A DNA stretch of 64,000 bases from Candidatus Gemmiger stercoripullorum (GTDB lineage Bacteria; Bacillota; Clostridia; Oscillospirales; Ruminococcaceae): NCBI GenBank assembly GCA_019119365.1, contig DWXD01000057.1, positions 1 through 64,000 on the forward strand, read 5' to 3'. The translations under genes and the position numbers were made by a program. Every line of letters starts with the position of its first letter. Position 1 is the first letter of the stretch. The notes beneath the pieces are model-generated. The model was not told where the DNA came from, made no database searches, and saw only the letters and a list, made by a program, of their open reading frames with translations. Shown here piece by piece: positions 9,826 to 19,505 of the stretch.

Positions 9826-10695
9826 ATGAGCGCCCAGCCGCTGGTCAGCGTGATCGTGCCGGTGTACAACGCCAAAAACCATATCGCCCGCTGTGTCGAG
9901 AGCATCCGCCGCCAGACCTATACGAACCTGCAGATCATCCTGCTCAACGACGGCAGCCAGGATGTCAGCCCCGACGTGTGCCGCATGTTCGCCCAGGTGG
10001 ACGGGCGCATCACGCTGATCGACAAAGCCAACAGCGGCGTGTCGGCCACGCGCAACCTTGGGATGCGCGCCGCCAAAGGCGAATACCTGCAGTTTGCCGA
10101 CGCCGACGACACCCTGCAGCCCTATGCGACCGAGCTGCTGGTCGACCGCGCGCAGCGCTATGCGGCCGACATGGTCATCGCCCATTACAACCGCGTGGAG
10201 CCCCCGCGCGAACGCGAGCGTCTGCGCCCGCCGCGCCGCCCCGGCGAAGCGGAGCCCGGTTTTGACAGCCGCACCCGCGTGCAGACGTTCGGTTTCCTGC
10301 TGGAAGGGCCGCTGACCAAGGCGCAGTTCGCCTACGGGCTGATGCAGGAACCGGCCAGCTTTTATTACGGCGTGATGTGGAACAAGCTGTACCGCACCGC
10401 CATCGTGCAGGCGCACCCGGACATCGAGTGCAGCGAGGAGCTGGATTACAGCGAGGATTTTTACTTCAACCTCAGCTACATCCGCTATGCCGAGCGCTTT
10501 TACGCGCTGTCGACGCCGGTATACAACTATGTGCAGAACCCGCAGAGCCTGGTGCACAACCTGAACCCGGTCAAAGTGCTGTCCACACGGTGGGAGCTTT
10601 CTGCCTATTATAAAGACCTGTACAAGCAGCTGGGGCTGTATGAAGAGAACAAGATCCGGCTGAACAAGTACTTTTTTGGGATTGCGGAGAGCTGA
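9826..10695 (+). CDS. family 2 glycosyltransferase
   Basis: 289 aa, GT-A fold. VSVIVPVYNA (residues about 7-16), LLNDGSQD (39-46) and the metal-binding DAD in FADADD (92-94) are visible. The C-terminal half has a YGVMWNKLYR segment typical of EpsH/WaaE-like transferases that use nucleotide sugars to build surface polysaccharide. GGAGG precedes the ATG. It stands alone, divergent from argG, without other polysaccharide genes nearby, so sugar and acceptor are unknown. Confidence 0.88.
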   Translation: MSAQPLVSVIVPVYNAKNHIARCVESIRRQTYTNLQIILLNDGSQDVSPDVCRMFAQVDGRITLIDKANSGVSATRNLGMRAAKGEYLQFADADDTLQPYATELLVDRAQRYAADMVIAHYNRVEPPRERERLRPPRRPGEAEPGFDSRTRVQTFGFLLEGPLTKAQFAYGLMQEPASFYYGVMWNKLYRTAIVQAHPDIECSEELDYSEDFYFNLSYIRYAERFYALSTPVYNYVQNPQSLVHNLNPVKVLSTRWELSAYYKDLYKQLGLYEENKIRLNKYFFGIAES

Positions 10696-10696
10696 G

Positions 10697-11290
10697 TTTT
10701 TTAGAGTTCAGAGTTTAGAGTTGAGAGTTCAGATGCGGTGGATCGCCGCCCTGCGGGCGGCTCAAAAACTGGCGCGTTTTTGGAGGAAAAGCACGCCCCT
10801 TGTGTTGGCGCTATCGCAAACATTTTAGGGGCCGGTTCCACTGCGCCCGCAGGCGCGTTTCGGAGGCCAAAGACCGCAAGGCCCGGCTCTTAGGACGGAG
10901 ATCGTCCCGGGAACCCCGCGACGCCGCGAACGCCCGCGGGCGGGATGAATCCCGCCCCTACGGACCGGGGGAAAATCCGCGGCCAACCGCAACCCCCGCG
11001 CCACCGCAACCCATGTAGGGGCGCACATTGTGCGCCCGGGGAACCCCGCGGCGGCGCGGGGGTTCGGGAGGGGCATGCCCCTCCCCTACACGCCATCCGG
11101 GCACGACCGGCCAAACGGGACGGCCGCGGCCGCCCGGACGGCCGTAGGGCGGGATGCCCTCATCCCGCCGAAGCCCGCGGCGGCGCAAACACCCGCGGGA
11201 GGGATAAATCCCTCCCCTACGACCAACAGAAGGTCCGCAGCCAAACGGGACATCCGCCGGGCCGCGTTTCGCATCTGAACGTCGGACCCT
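10697..11290. repeat. heptad arm followed by hairpin-cassette array
   Basis: Immediately after the glycosyltransferase stop, an AGAGTTCAGAGTTTAGAGTT arm leads into the conserved GGTGGATCGCCGCCCTGCGG hairpin (half of a heptad-armed element). From about 10850 an array follows: the shared 65-bp block also present at 1647, then hairpin cassettes with cores GGATGAATCC, GCGCACATTGTGCGC, GGGGCATGCCCC, GGGATGCCCTCATCCC and GGGATAAATCCC, each with a GTAGGG or CCCTAC end. No gene is supported. Confidence 0.8.
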
Positions 11291-11314
11291 CTGCGCGCTC
11301 GCTTTTTTAAAAAA

Positions 11315-11785
11315 TCAAGAAAGCTTCCCCACATTGACCCAGCCTGCAAAATTCTGCACGCTGGCTTCGAGCTCGGGCACGGTCAGGCGCACGGCGCTGC
11401 GCGGCGTGCCGGCGGCCGGGAAAATGATGTCGAACCGGCGCAGGCTTTCGTCCAGATAGACCGGCACGCCGGGGCGCAGCGCAAACGGGCAGACGCCGCC
11501 CATCGGGTGGCCGACCCGCGCGACAAGGTCCTCCGGCTTGACCATGCTGGCCTTGGTGTGGAACTGTGCCTTGAAGCGCGGGTTGTCCACCCGGGCGTCC
11601 CCGGCCAGCACAACAAGGAAGGCCCCGTCCGGCCCCTGAAACGCCATCGTCTTGGCGATGCGCGCCGGTTCGCAGCCAAGGTCGCGCGCCGCCTCCTCGA
11701 CCGTAGCGCTCGACTCCTGAAACTCGATGACCCGCTCCGCCAGCCCGAACCCGGCAAGGTAGTCTTTCACGATTTCGATGGACAT
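11315..11785 (-). CDS. YbaK/ProX-type aminoacyl-tRNA deacylase domain protein
   Basis: 156 aa, matching the stand-alone YbaK/EbsC family that hydrolyses mischarged tRNAs such as Cys-tRNA(Pro). Family features are the invariant Lys in ARIAKTMAF (about 42-50), VLAGDARVD, and the GHPMGGVCPFAL loop with a Gly-Gly turn. GAAGGAG precedes the ATG. It is flanked by repeat arrays and stands alone. Substrate tRNA cannot be assigned. Confidence 0.85.
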   Translation of the reverse strand: MSIEIVKDYLAGFGLAERVIEFQESSATVEEAARDLGCEPARIAKTMAFQGPDGAFLVVLAGDARVDNPRFKAQFHTKASMVKPEDLVARVGHPMGGVCPFALRPGVPVYLDESLRRFDIIFPAAGTPRSAVRLTVPELEASVQNFAGWVNVGKLS

Positions 11786-11885
11786 GTTTTCGTCTCCTTC
11801 TTTTGTCTTTTTCCGTGCGCCGCAGTCAGCCCGCAGCCCGGAAGCAAAACCCGTTTATAAAACTGTCCGCGCTGCGCGCGGACAC

Positions 11886-11925
11886 CTTATCTGAACTCTG
11901 AACTCTAAACTCTGAACTCTTTACT
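11886..11925. repeat. heptad repeat arm
   Basis: CTGAACTCTGAACTCTAAAC continued by CTCTGAACTCTTTAC abuts the stop codon of the DUF5662 gene. It is preceded by the palindrome TGTCCGCGCTGCGCGCGGACA (stem TGTCCGCGC), giving a hairpin plus heptad-arm arrangement. Confidence 0.65.
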
Positions 11926-12463
11926 ATTTCTTCTTCCCCAAAAGTTCGCGCCGGACATAGGCGAAGCAGGCGTCCTCGCCTTCGTCGCGCAGCAGGCGCA
12001 GCGCGTGCTCGAGCTCGGCGCGGGTCGCGGGGTGCAGCAGGTAGTGGTCCTTGCTGCGGTCATAATAGTTCCAGGGCGCGGCGTCGGTGTATTGGCTGCC
12101 GAGATAGTTGCGGCTCGCGGCGATGCGGTCGCAGATCATCTCGGCCACATACCGGCCCGGCATGCGCATACCGGACATAGTATGGTCGCCGTCCGGCGCG
12201 TAGTCGATCCAATATTCCAGGTGGTGGCGGTTGCGCCCCTTGTGGTGCAGCCAGGCGGCGCTGCAGCCTTCGGCCTGGCGCTGGGCGTTGTTGGGGCTGC
12301 AGCTGCCCTGCCAGTATTTGGCCCCGGCCAGGAACTCAACCGGCGCGAGCTTGCTCAAATCATGCGTGAGGCCTTGCCAGTACAGCCCGCAGCGGAAGCA
12401 GTAGCGCATGACCCACATTTTGTGGTGGTGGATGGTCTTGTAATGTTTGATCGGGTGCCACAA
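11924..12463 (-). CDS. DUF5662 family protein, metal-binding-like histidine motifs
   Basis: 179 aa from a TTG start. The sequence is rich in conserved-looking His/Asp: HHHKMW near the start, LTHDLSK (about 33-39), WLHHKGRNRHHLEYW (about 71-85), and YYDRSKDHYLLHPATR. This resembles the DUF5662 family found widely in Firmicutes and phages; the H…HD pattern suggests a metal-dependent hydrolase, but no activity is established. TTG 12463 is chosen because AAGGAGG lies nine bases upstream; the next Met is 15 codons later without a site. Confidence 0.75.
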   Translation of the reverse strand: MWHPIKHYKTIHHHKMWVMRYCFRCGLYWQGLTHDLSKLAPVEFLAGAKYWQGSCSPNNAQRQAEGCSAAWLHHKGRNRHHLEYWIDYAPDGDHTMSGMRMPGRYVAEMICDRIAASRNYLGSQYTDAAPWNYYDRSKDHYLLHPATRAELEHALRLLRDEGEDACFAYVRRELLGKKK

Positions 12464-12504
12464 AGGGCAGCGCCTCCTTCCCCTGTACGGCCTGGCTGTC
12501 CTTT

Positions 12505-12533
12505 ATTGTAATACAAATCATTTGCGGGCGCAA
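12505..12533 (-). promoter_or_regulatory. promoter for the DUF5662 gene
   Basis: On the minus strand: -35 TTGCGC (12528-12533), 17-bp spacer, -10 TACAAT (12505-12510), about 42 bases before the TTG start. It lies in the divergent gap shared with the P-loop kinase gene. Confidence 0.65.
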
Positions 12534-12564
12534 CGCCCTTTTACTTTGACAGGAGGTCTTTCCC

Positions 12565-13179
12565 ATGCCCGAACCCTGCGGAAACCTGACGCTGGCGGAA
12601 ACCTGCCGCCGGTACCCCGTTTTTGCCCCGGCCCTGCAGGCCGTGGCGGACCTGGACGCGGGCGCGCTGGTGGCCGTGGACGGCCGCTGCGGCAGCGGCA
12701 AAACGACGCTGGGCGCGCTGCTGGCGGCCGTGTTCGGCTGCGCCGTTGTGCATACGGACGACTACTATCTGCCGTTTGCGCGCCGCGCCCCCGGCTGGGA
12801 GCGCACCCCCGCCGCCAACATGGACCTGGCCCGCCTGCGCGCCGAAGTGCTGGACCCGCTGCGCGCCGGGCGCGCGGCGGTGTCGCGCCCGTACGACTGC
12901 CACCGCGGCCAATTCGGCCCCGCGGCGGCGCTGCCCGCCGGGGCGCTGACCGTTTTGGAGGGCAGCTATGCCCACCACCCGGCGCTGGGGCCGTACACGC
13001 TGCGCGTGTTTTTGACCTGCGAGCCCGCCGTGCAGGCCGCGCGGCTGCAGGCGCGCGAAGGCGGCAACTTTGAAATGTTCCGCACGCGCTGGGTCCCGCT
13101 GGAGGAAGGCTACCTGCAGGCATACGGCATCGAGGCCGCGGCCGACCTTGTGCTGCACACGGACGCTTCAGGCGGCTGA
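12565..13179 (+). CDS. P-loop nucleoside kinase-like protein (uridine kinase family)
   Basis: 204 aa. Walker [10 protein letters not shown] (residues 40-48) is followed by a HTDDYYLP motif (about 65-72), typical of uridine kinase / phosphoribulokinase-like P-loop proteins, and an [10 protein letters not shown] segment. The family phosphorylates small hydroxylated substrates; uridine is likely but unproven. GGAGG lies nine bases before the ATG. No partner gene is adjacent. Confidence 0.8.
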   Translation: MPEPCGNLTLAETCRRYPVFAPALQAVADLDAGALVAVDGRCGSGKTTLGALLAAVFGCAVVHTDDYYLPFARRAPGWERTPAANMDLARLRAEVLDPLRAGRAAVSRPYDCHRGQFGPAAALPAGALTVLEGSYAHHPALGPYTLRVFLTCEPAVQAARLQAREGGNFEMFRTRWVPLEEGYLQAYGIEAAADLVLHTDASGG

Positions 13180-13230
13180 GCCCGCAGCGGGAATGTATAA
13201 CAAAAATCAGCAAAAACAAACAATTACCAC

Positions 13231-13259
13231 TGGCTTTTGTGCGCCAAATATGGTATGCT
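13231..13259 (+). promoter_or_regulatory. probable promoter for the FGGY kinase-phosphoketolase pair
   Basis: -35 TGGCTT (13231-13236), 17-bp spacer, -10 TATGCT (13254-13259), with A-rich sequence upstream resembling an UP element. It lies about 80 bases before the kinase ATG and inside the longer frame that opens at 13239, arguing against that earlier start. Confidence 0.5.
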
Positions 13260-13337
13260 ATGGGTAATAGGGTCCAGCGGCCGGGCGGCCGCTGCCCGCT
13301 GCTTGCACAATATTTTACGAAAGGTGGTTTGATTTTT

Positions 13338-14921
13338 ATGTCTTTCTGCCCCGAACGCTGTACGCTGGGCATTGAGTTTGGTTCCACCCGCATCAAGGCC
13401 GTGCTGATCGGCCCCGACCACGCGCCGCTGGCCCAGGGGGACTACACCTGGGAAAACCGGCTGGAAAACGGCGTCTGGACCTACCCGGAGAGTGAGATCT
13501 GGGCCGGGCTGCAGGCCGCGTATGCGGCGCTGGCCGCCGACGTACAGGCCCGTTTCGGCCAGCCGCTGACGACGGTCGGCTGCCTGGGCGTCTCGGCCAT
13601 GATGCACGGCTATCTGGCTTTTGACGAAAACGACGCGCTGCTGGTCCCGTTCCGCACCTGGCGCAACACGATCACCGGCCCGGCAGCCGAAGCGCTGACC
13701 GAGGCGTTCGGCTTCAACATCCCGCAGCGGTGGAGCATCGCGCACCTGTACCAGGCGATGCTGAACAAAGAGGAACACCTGCCGCGGCTGCGCTTTTTCA
13801 CAACGCTGGCCGGGTTCGTGCACTGGAAGCTGACCGGCCGCAAGGTGCTGGGCGTGGGCGACGCTTCGGGCATGTTCCCGATCGACAGCGCCGCCACGGA
13901 TTATGACAAAGACCTGCTGGCCCGCTTTAACGGCATGGCGGCCCGGGCGGGGTACCCGGTCGACGCCGCCGCGCTGCTGCCCGCCGTGCTGCCCGCCGGG
14001 GCCGAAGCCGGAACGCTGACGCCCGAGGGCGCGCGCCTGCTGGACCCAACCGGCACGCTGCAGCCCGGCTGCCCGCTGTGCCCGCCCGAAGGCGACGCCG
14101 GCACCGGCATGGCCGCCACCGACAGCGTGGCCCCGCGCACCGGCAACGTCAGCGCGGGCACAAGCATCTTTGCGATGGTCGTGCTGGAGCGGCCGCTGCG
14201 CCGCGTTTACCCCGAGATCGACCTGGTCACGACGCCGGACGGCGCGCCGGTGGCCATGGTGCACTGCAACAACTGCACGAGCGACCTGAACGCCTGGGTC
14301 GACCTGCTGGCGCAGGCCGCCGCCCTGGGCGGGACCGCGCCGGACAAGGGCGCGCTGTTCACCAAGCTGTTCGAGCTTTCGCTGCAGGGCGCGCCGGACG
14401 CCGGGGGCATCGTGCCGGTCAACTACTATTCCGGCGAAGGCGTGACCCACTTTGACGCGGGCTGCCCGCTTTTGCTGCGCGGGCCGGAGAGCGCCTTCAC
14501 GCTGCCCAACCTGATGCGCGCGCATATCTATTCCGCCATGGCAACGCTGGCGCTGGGGCTGGACATCCTGCACGGCGAGGAGGTCGCGGTGGATACGCTG
14601 ACCGGCCACGGCGGGCTGTTCAAGACCCCCGGCGTGGCGCAGCGCTATCTGGCCGCGGCGGCGGCCGCGCCGGTCACGGTGCGCCAGACCGCCGGCGAGG
14701 GCGGGCCTTACGGCATGGCCCTGCTGGCCGCCTATGCGCTGAACAAGGCCCCCGGCGAAACGCTGGCCGCCTACCTGCATGAGCGCGTGTTTGCCGGGGC
14801 CCCGGCCAGCACGCTGGCCCCCACCGAGGCCGACCGCGCCGGGTTCACGGCGTTCCTGGGCCGTTACCGCGGCGCGCTGCAAGCCGAACGCGCCGCCCTG
14901 CAAGCCGAAAACCGGGGCTGA
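13338..14921 (+). CDS. FGGY-family carbohydrate kinase
   Basis: 527 aa. The actin-like ATPase fold is marked by [15 protein letters not shown] (about 8-22) and the second-domain glycine loop [17 protein letters not shown]. The family includes xylulokinase and L-ribulokinase. The phosphoketolase that follows by 44 bases uses xylulose 5-phosphate, so a pentulose substrate is a reasonable inference, though an unusual [16 protein letters not shown] region sets it apart from typical XylB. ATG 13338 has AAAGGTGG upstream. Confidence 0.85.
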   Translation: MSFCPERCTLGIEFGSTRIKAVLIGPDHAPLAQGDYTWENRLENGVWTYPESEIWAGLQAAYAALAADVQARFGQPLTTVGCLGVSAMMHGYLAFDENDALLVPFRTWRNTITGPAAEALTEAFGFNIPQRWSIAHLYQAMLNKEEHLPRLRFFTTLAGFVHWKLTGRKVLGVGDASGMFPIDSAATDYDKDLLARFNGMAARAGYPVDAAALLPAVLPAGAEAGTLTPEGARLLDPTGTLQPGCPLCPPEGDAGTGMAATDSVAPRTGNVSAGTSIFAMVVLERPLRRVYPEIDLVTTPDGAPVAMVHCNNCTSDLNAWVDLLAQAAALGGTAPDKGALFTKLFELSLQGAPDAGGIVPVNYYSGEGVTHFDAGCPLLLRGPESAFTLPNLMRAHIYSAMATLALGLDILHGEEVAVDTLTGHGGLFKTPGVAQRYLAAAAAAPVTVRQTAGEGGPYGMALLAAYALNKAPGETLAAYLHERVFAGAPASTLAPTEADRAGFTAFLGRYRGALQAERAALQAENRG

Positions 14922-14965
14922 GCTCCGTTTTTCCCGTATATCCCACCACACAAGGAGGAATCCGT

Positions 14966-17326
14966 ATGTTGGATCAAACCGCACTGAAAAAGATCGACGC
15001 CTACTGGCGGGCATCGAACTACCTGGCGGCGGGCCAGCTGTATCTGCTGGACAACCCGCTGCTGCGCCGCCCGCTGACGCGCGACGATGTCAAGAAGAAG
15101 ATCGTCGGCCACTGGGGCACCGTTCCCGGCCAGAACTTCGTCTATGTACATCTGAACCGCGTCATCAAGAAGTACGACCAGGACATGATCCTGATCTCCG
15201 GCCCGGGCCACGGCGGCAACTTCTTTGTTGCCAACGCCTACCTGGACGGCACCTACAGCGAAGTGTACCCCAACATCAGCCGTGATGAAGAGGGCATGCG
15301 CAAGCTGTTCAAGCAGTTCAGCTTCCCCGGCGGCATCTCGTCCCACGTTGCGCCCGAGACCCCCGGTTCCATCAACGAAGGCGGCGAGCTGGGCTATTCC
15401 ATCGCCCATGCGTTCGGCGCTGTGTTTGACAACCCCGACCTGATCTGCGCCGTCACCGTCGGCGACGGCGAAGCCGAGACCGGCCCGCTGGCCACCTCCT
15501 GGCAGTCCAACAAGTTCCTGAACCCCGTGGGCGACGGCGCTGTGCTGCCCATCCTGCACCTGAACGGCTACAAGATCTCCAACCCCACCATCTTCGGCCG
15601 TATGAGCCATGAGGACATCGAGCACTTCTTCCTGGGCTGCGGCTGGAAACCGTACTTTGTCGAGGGCGACGACCCGATGACCATGCACGAGAAGATGGCC
15701 GAAACGCTGGACACCGTGATCGAGGAGATCCACAGCATCCAGGCTGCCTGCCGCAGCGGCAACCGCCCCGAAGTCATCCGCTGGCCGATGATCGTGCTGC
15801 GCACCCCGAAGGGCTGGACCGGCCCGAAAGAGGTCGACGGCAAGCAGATCGAAGGCACTTTCCGCGCGCACCAGGTGCCCATCGACCTGACCGTTGGCAT
15901 GCCCAACCAGGAAGAGCACATGGTCCAGCTGGAAGAGTGGCTGCGCAGCTACCGCCCCGAAGAGCTGTTTGACGAAAACGGCACGCTGATCCCCGAGCTG
16001 CAGGAGCTGGCCCCGACCGGCGACCGCCGCCTGGCGGCCAACCCGCACGCCAACGGCGGCAAGCTGCTGCGCGACCTGCGCACCCCCGACTTCAAGGACT
16101 ATGCCGTTGACATCCCGTTCCCCGGCAGCGTCGAGAAGCAGGACATGATCGAGGTCGGCGGCTACATCCGCGACGTGCTCAAGCTCAACGCCGACGCCAA
16201 GAACTTCCGCGTCTTTGGCCCCGACGAGACGATGTCCAACCGCCTGTACAAGTGCTTTGAGGCGACCAACCGCGACTGGAACAGCGCCACCGTGCCCGGC
16301 GACGAGTTCCTGGCCACCGACGGCCGCATCATGGACAGCATGCTTTCGGAGCATATGTGCGAAGGCTGGCTCGAAGGCTACCTGCTGACCGGCCGCCACG
16401 GCTTCTTCGCCAGCTACGAGAGCTTCATCCGCGTGGTCGACTCGATGGTCGCCCAGCATGCGAAGTGGCTCAAGGTCTGCAGCCAGCTGCCCTGGCGCCA
16501 GAGCATCGCCAGCCTGAACCTGGTGCTGACCAGCAACGTCTGGCAGCAGGACCACAACGGCTTCACCCATCAGGACCCCGGCTTCCTGGACCACATCGCC
16601 AACAAGAAGGCCGACGTCGTGCGCCTGTACCTGCCGCCGGATACCAACTGCCTGCTGAGCTGCTTCGACCACTGCATCAAGAGCCGCGACTATGTCAACG
16701 TGCTCGTCACCTCCAAGCATCCGCGTCCGCAGTGGCTGACCATGGAGCAGGCTGTCAAGCACTGCACCCAGGGCATCGGCATCTGGGAGTGGGCCTCCAC
16801 CGACCAGGGCGCCGAGCCGGACATCGTCATGGCCTGCTGCGGCGACACCCCGACGCTGGAGACGCTGGCCGCCGTCACCATCCTGCACGACGCGCTGCCC
16901 GAGCTGAAGATCCGCGTCATCAACGTTGTCGACCTGATGAAGCTGCAGCCCAGCACCAAGCATCCGCACGGCCTGACCGACGCCGACTACAACGCGCTGT
17001 TCACCAAGGACAAGCCCATCATCTTCAACTTCCACGGCTATCCGACGCTGGTGCATGAGCTGACCTACGAGCGCTTCAACCGCAACCTGAGCGTCCATGG
17101 CTACCAGGAGGAAGGCACTATCACCACGCCGTTCGACATGCGCGTGCAGAACGAGATCGACCGTTACCACCTGGTCAAGGATGCCATCCAGCACCTGCCC
17201 AGCCTGGGCAACCGCGGCGCGTACCTCATCCAGAAGATGAACGACACGCTGGTCGACCACAAGAGCTATATCCACGAATATGGCCAGGATCTGCCCGAAG
17301 TCCGCGACTGGAAGTGGCATATCTGA
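14966..17326 (+). CDS. xfp: xylulose-5-phosphate/fructose-6-phosphate phosphoketolase
   Basis: 786 aa, full length. This thiamine-diphosphate enzyme splits xylulose 5-P (or fructose 6-P) with phosphate into acetyl-P plus glyceraldehyde 3-P (or erythrose 4-P). TPP motif GDGEAETGP is at 166-174, with LHLNGYK near 198-204; GPGHGGNF (79-86) and HQDPG further on are family signatures. AAGGAGG precedes the ATG. Codon use is strongly C-ending, suggesting high expression. Together with the kinase it forms a pentose route to acetate. Confidence 0.96.
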   Translation: MLDQTALKKIDAYWRASNYLAAGQLYLLDNPLLRRPLTRDDVKKKIVGHWGTVPGQNFVYVHLNRVIKKYDQDMILISGPGHGGNFFVANAYLDGTYSEVYPNISRDEEGMRKLFKQFSFPGGISSHVAPETPGSINEGGELGYSIAHAFGAVFDNPDLICAVTVGDGEAETGPLATSWQSNKFLNPVGDGAVLPILHLNGYKISNPTIFGRMSHEDIEHFFLGCGWKPYFVEGDDPMTMHEKMAETLDTVIEEIHSIQAACRSGNRPEVIRWPMIVLRTPKGWTGPKEVDGKQIEGTFRAHQVPIDLTVGMPNQEEHMVQLEEWLRSYRPEELFDENGTLIPELQELAPTGDRRLAANPHANGGKLLRDLRTPDFKDYAVDIPFPGSVEKQDMIEVGGYIRDVLKLNADAKNFRVFGPDETMSNRLYKCFEATNRDWNSATVPGDEFLATDGRIMDSMLSEHMCEGWLEGYLLTGRHGFFASYESFIRVVDSMVAQHAKWLKVCSQLPWRQSIASLNLVLTSNVWQQDHNGFTHQDPGFLDHIANKKADVVRLYLPPDTNCLLSCFDHCIKSRDYVNVLVTSKHPRPQWLTMEQAVKHCTQGIGIWEWASTDQGAEPDIVMACCGDTPTLETLAAVTILHDALPELKIRVINVVDLMKLQPSTKHPHGLTDADYNALFTKDKPIIFNFHGYPTLVHELTYERFNRNLSVHGYQEEGTITTPFDMRVQNEIDRYHLVKDAIQHLPSLGNRGAYLIQKMNDTLVDHKSYIHEYGQDLPEVRDWKWHI

Positions 17327-17366
17327 TTTTTGCGCGTAAAACCGCATAAGCACCGCCAGAACCGGT

Positions 17367-17400
17367 AAACGGCGGGGACCCACGGGTCCCCGCCGTTTTT
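17367..17400 (+). terminator. intrinsic terminator after xfp
   Basis: A stem of about 14 bp, AACGGCGGGGACCC / GGGTCCCCGCCGTT, with a two-base-plus loop, followed by TTTTG. It ends the kinase-xfp transcript. Confidence 0.9.
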
Positions 17401-17586
17401 GCGTTTTGTCCGCGGTGGGCGGACTTGCGCGGCGCGCCGGGATATGGTACACTAGAGCTGTACCCCCGTGGTCATTGTAAAATTTTAAAGAAAGAATGTG
17501 ATATTTCCCCGCAAAACTGTATCCTGTGCCACCGGACGCCGCCTGGGCTGCCGGTGGGAACCGTATGCAACTGTAAAGGAAATATC

Positions 17587-18246
17587 ATGCTTTCAAAAAC
17601 AAAACAGTTCGTTCTTCGGCAGCTGCGCGCGCTGGCGGAGCTGCTGCGCCCGGCCAATCTGGCGCCCATGCTTCTGGGCGCGGCCATCTTGACGTTCGGG
17701 CTGCACAACATCCACAGCCGCACCTCCATCACCGAGGGCGGCGTGCTTGGCCTGCTTCTGTTTGCCAACCACTGGACCGGGCTGCCCGCGTCGGTCGTGT
17801 CGCCGGTGCTGGACCTTTTGTGCTACCTGCTGGCGCTGCGCTACCTGGGGGCCGGGTTCATCCGCACCTCGCTGGTGTCGACAGCCGCGGTGGCCGGCTG
17901 CTTTAAAGTGTGGGAGGGCCTGCCGTTTCTGCTGCCCGACCTTTCGGCCTGGCCGCTGCTTGCGGCGCTGCTCGGCGGCGTGTTTGTCGGCGTCGGCGTC
18001 GGGCTCATTGTGCGGCAGGGCGGTTCCAGCGGCGGCGACGACGCGCTCGCGCTGGTCATCTCCAAACTGACCGGCTGGCGCATGGCGCGCAGCTATCTTG
18101 TGACCGACCTGACCGTGCTGGTCCTTTCGCTGAGCTACCTGCCCGTGCAGCGCATCGCCTGGTCGCTTGTGACCGTGACGGTGTCCGGCTTTTTGATCGA
18201 CCGCATCCAGGGCATCGGCCGCATGCGCCCCGCCGGGGCGGAATGA
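17587..18246 (+). CDS. YitT-family membrane protein
   Basis: 219 aa with about five hydrophobic segments, matching the YitT N-terminal membrane region (DUF161) and lacking the usual DUF2179 C-terminal domain of ~100 residues. Function of the family is unknown; some members affect transport. The conserved GGSSGGDDALALVISK stretch matches the family GGTSGG motif. ATG 17587 has AAAGGAAA upstream, while the longer frame to 17425 has none. A bidirectional terminator follows. Confidence 0.85.
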   Translation: MLSKTKQFVLRQLRALAELLRPANLAPMLLGAAILTFGLHNIHSRTSITEGGVLGLLLFANHWTGLPASVVSPVLDLLCYLLALRYLGAGFIRTSLVSTAAVAGCFKVWEGLPFLLPDLSAWPLLAALLGGVFVGVGVGLIVRQGGSSGGDDALALVISKLTGWRMARSYLVTDLTVLVLSLSYLPVQRIAWSLVTVTVSGFLIDRIQGIGRMRPAGAE

Positions 18247-18261
18247 TCCCCTGCATAAGCT

Positions 18262-18303
18262 AAACACGCCCTGCCGCAGAAAAGCGGCAGGGCGTGTTTT
18301 GTT
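18262..18303. terminator. bidirectional terminator
   Basis: A 15-16 bp stem AAACACGCCCTGCCGC / GCGGCAGGGCGTGTTT with a short A-rich loop and T-rich ends on both strands separates the convergent YitT and mgsA-like genes. Confidence 0.9.
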
Positions 18304-18306
18304 TGT

Positions 18307-18711
18307 TTATTTGCGGCCGCTCTGGACTTCGATCCAGGCGAGGTCCCCGCGCTCCAGGCCGTGGATCAGCACTTCGGCCGTGGCGATGTTGGTCGCCACC
18401 GGGATCGTGTGGGTATCGCACAGGCGCAGCAGCGTGACGGCGTTGGGTTCGTCGGCACGCGCGCCGACCGGGTCGCGGAAGAACAGCAACATATCCACCT
18501 CGCCGCAAGCGATCATGGCGGAGATCTGCTCGGCCCCGCCGCAGTTGCCGGGGTACAGGCAGCGCACCGGCAGGCCGGTGGCCTCGGCCACGAGCTTGCC
18601 GGTCACGCCGGTGGCGACCAGCTCGTTTTCCGACAGGATGCGGACATAGGCGGTGCAGAACTGGGTCATGAGCTCTTTGCGGGAATCGTGGGCGATCAGG
18701 GCGATCCTCAT
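18307..18711 (-). CDS. mgsA: methylglyoxal synthase-like protein lacking catalytic residues
   Basis: 134 aa, the usual length for MgsA, which converts dihydroxyacetone phosphate to methylglyoxal. The fold signature is clear: RIALIAHDSRK at the start, VATGVTGKL, FFRDP, RLCDTHTIPVATN. However the family's GGDQQI (catalytic Asp71 in E. coli numbering) is GGAEQI here, and PHxPD (His98, Asp101) is ADEPN. Only the early His of AHD is kept. AAAGGAGG precedes ATG 18711. Either the activity is lost or changed, so a regulatory or different role should be considered. Confidence 0.85.
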   Translation of the reverse strand: MRIALIAHDSRKELMTQFCTAYVRILSENELVATGVTGKLVAEATGLPVRCLYPGNCGGAEQISAMIACGEVDMLLFFRDPVGARADEPNAVTLLRLCDTHTIPVATNIATAEVLIHGLERGDLAWIEVQSGRK

Positions 18712-18748
18712 GGCGGCCGGGTCCTCCTTTGGTACAAAACTATTTCTT

Positions 18749-18777
18749 ATGATAAAGGAAGCGGGCGCAAATTGCAA
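18749..18777 (-). promoter_or_regulatory. promoter for the mgsA-like gene
   Basis: On the minus strand: -35 TTGCAA (18772-18777), 17-bp spacer, -10 TATCAT (18749-18754), about 40 bases before the start codon. Confidence 0.7.
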
Positions 18778-18851
18778 GCCTTTCTCCCCGCAGACAGGCA
18801 GGTTCCACAAAGCGGGGCGCTTATTTTTGGCAAAACTGCGCGGGCGCGGCA

Positions 18852-18860
18852 TGGTATAAT
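18852..18860 (+). promoter_or_regulatory. extended -10 promoter for the lectin gene
   Basis: TGGTATAAT is an extended -10 (TGnTATAAT) about 45 bases before the ATG; no -35 at 17 bp is convincing. Confidence 0.6.
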
Positions 18861-18905
18861 AGGGCAAACAGCACCGGGCCCGGCCCGGGAAAGGGGAGAC
18901 GAACA

Positions 18906-19493
18906 ATGAAGCGTAGCGCACAAACCGTTTTGCAGGAAGGGATGTTCTACACCATCGCCGCCGCCAACGGCCGTGTGCTGGAGGTTGCCGATTTCAACAC
19001 CGAGAACGGCGCTTCGGTGCGGCTGTGGAGCTATGAGGGGCAGCCCTGGCAGCAGTGGAGTTTTGAGGAAACCGCCGACGGCCAGTACCGCATCCGCAAC
19101 CGCTTTACCGGCAAGGTGATGGACCTGGCGATGAGCGGCGTGGTCAACGGCACCTGGGTACACCAGTGGAGCGCGACGACCGGCGCAGGCCAGCGGTGGG
19201 AAGTGGTCCCCGCGGGCGGCGGCGTCAAGCTGCACAACGTGCTGGCGGATAAAGTGCTGGACCTGGTCGGCCTGCGCATGGACAACGGCACGCAGGCACA
19301 GATCTGGCAGGACGTGAACGGCGAAAACCAGATCTGGCGGCTGGAACCGGTGCCGGACAAGCTGCTGGAAAAAGCCCCGCCGCTGCCGAAGCCCCGCGGC
19401 GCCGCCAAGCCGAAGTCGACCCGCACCCAGACCGGCAAGGGGACCCGCGCCAAAAAGACCGGCGGCAAAGGCAGCCGCCGCGCCGCCAAGTAA
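18906..19493 (+). CDS. ricin-type beta-trefoil lectin with basic tail, no signal peptide
   Basis: 195 aa. Residues about 10-155 form one beta-trefoil (RICIN/CBM13) with three QxW-type repeats: QQWSF, QRWEV and QIWRL. The remaining ~40 residues are Lys/Arg/Ala/Pro-rich (many KKTGGKGSRRAAK-like steps), like a histone-H1 or nucleic-acid-binding tail. There is no signal peptide, membrane segment or catalytic domain, which is unusual because bacterial RICIN domains normally sit on secreted glycosidases. A promoter and a terminator make it monocistronic. Ligand unknown. Confidence 0.85.
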   Translation: MKRSAQTVLQEGMFYTIAAANGRVLEVADFNTENGASVRLWSYEGQPWQQWSFEETADGQYRIRNRFTGKVMDLAMSGVVNGTWVHQWSATTGAGQRWEVVPAGGGVKLHNVLADKVLDLVGLRMDNGTQAQIWQDVNGENQIWRLEPVPDKLLEKAPPLPKPRGAAKPKSTRTQTGKGTRAKKTGGKGSRRAAK

Positions 19494-19505
19494 ACCAAAA
19501 AAACA

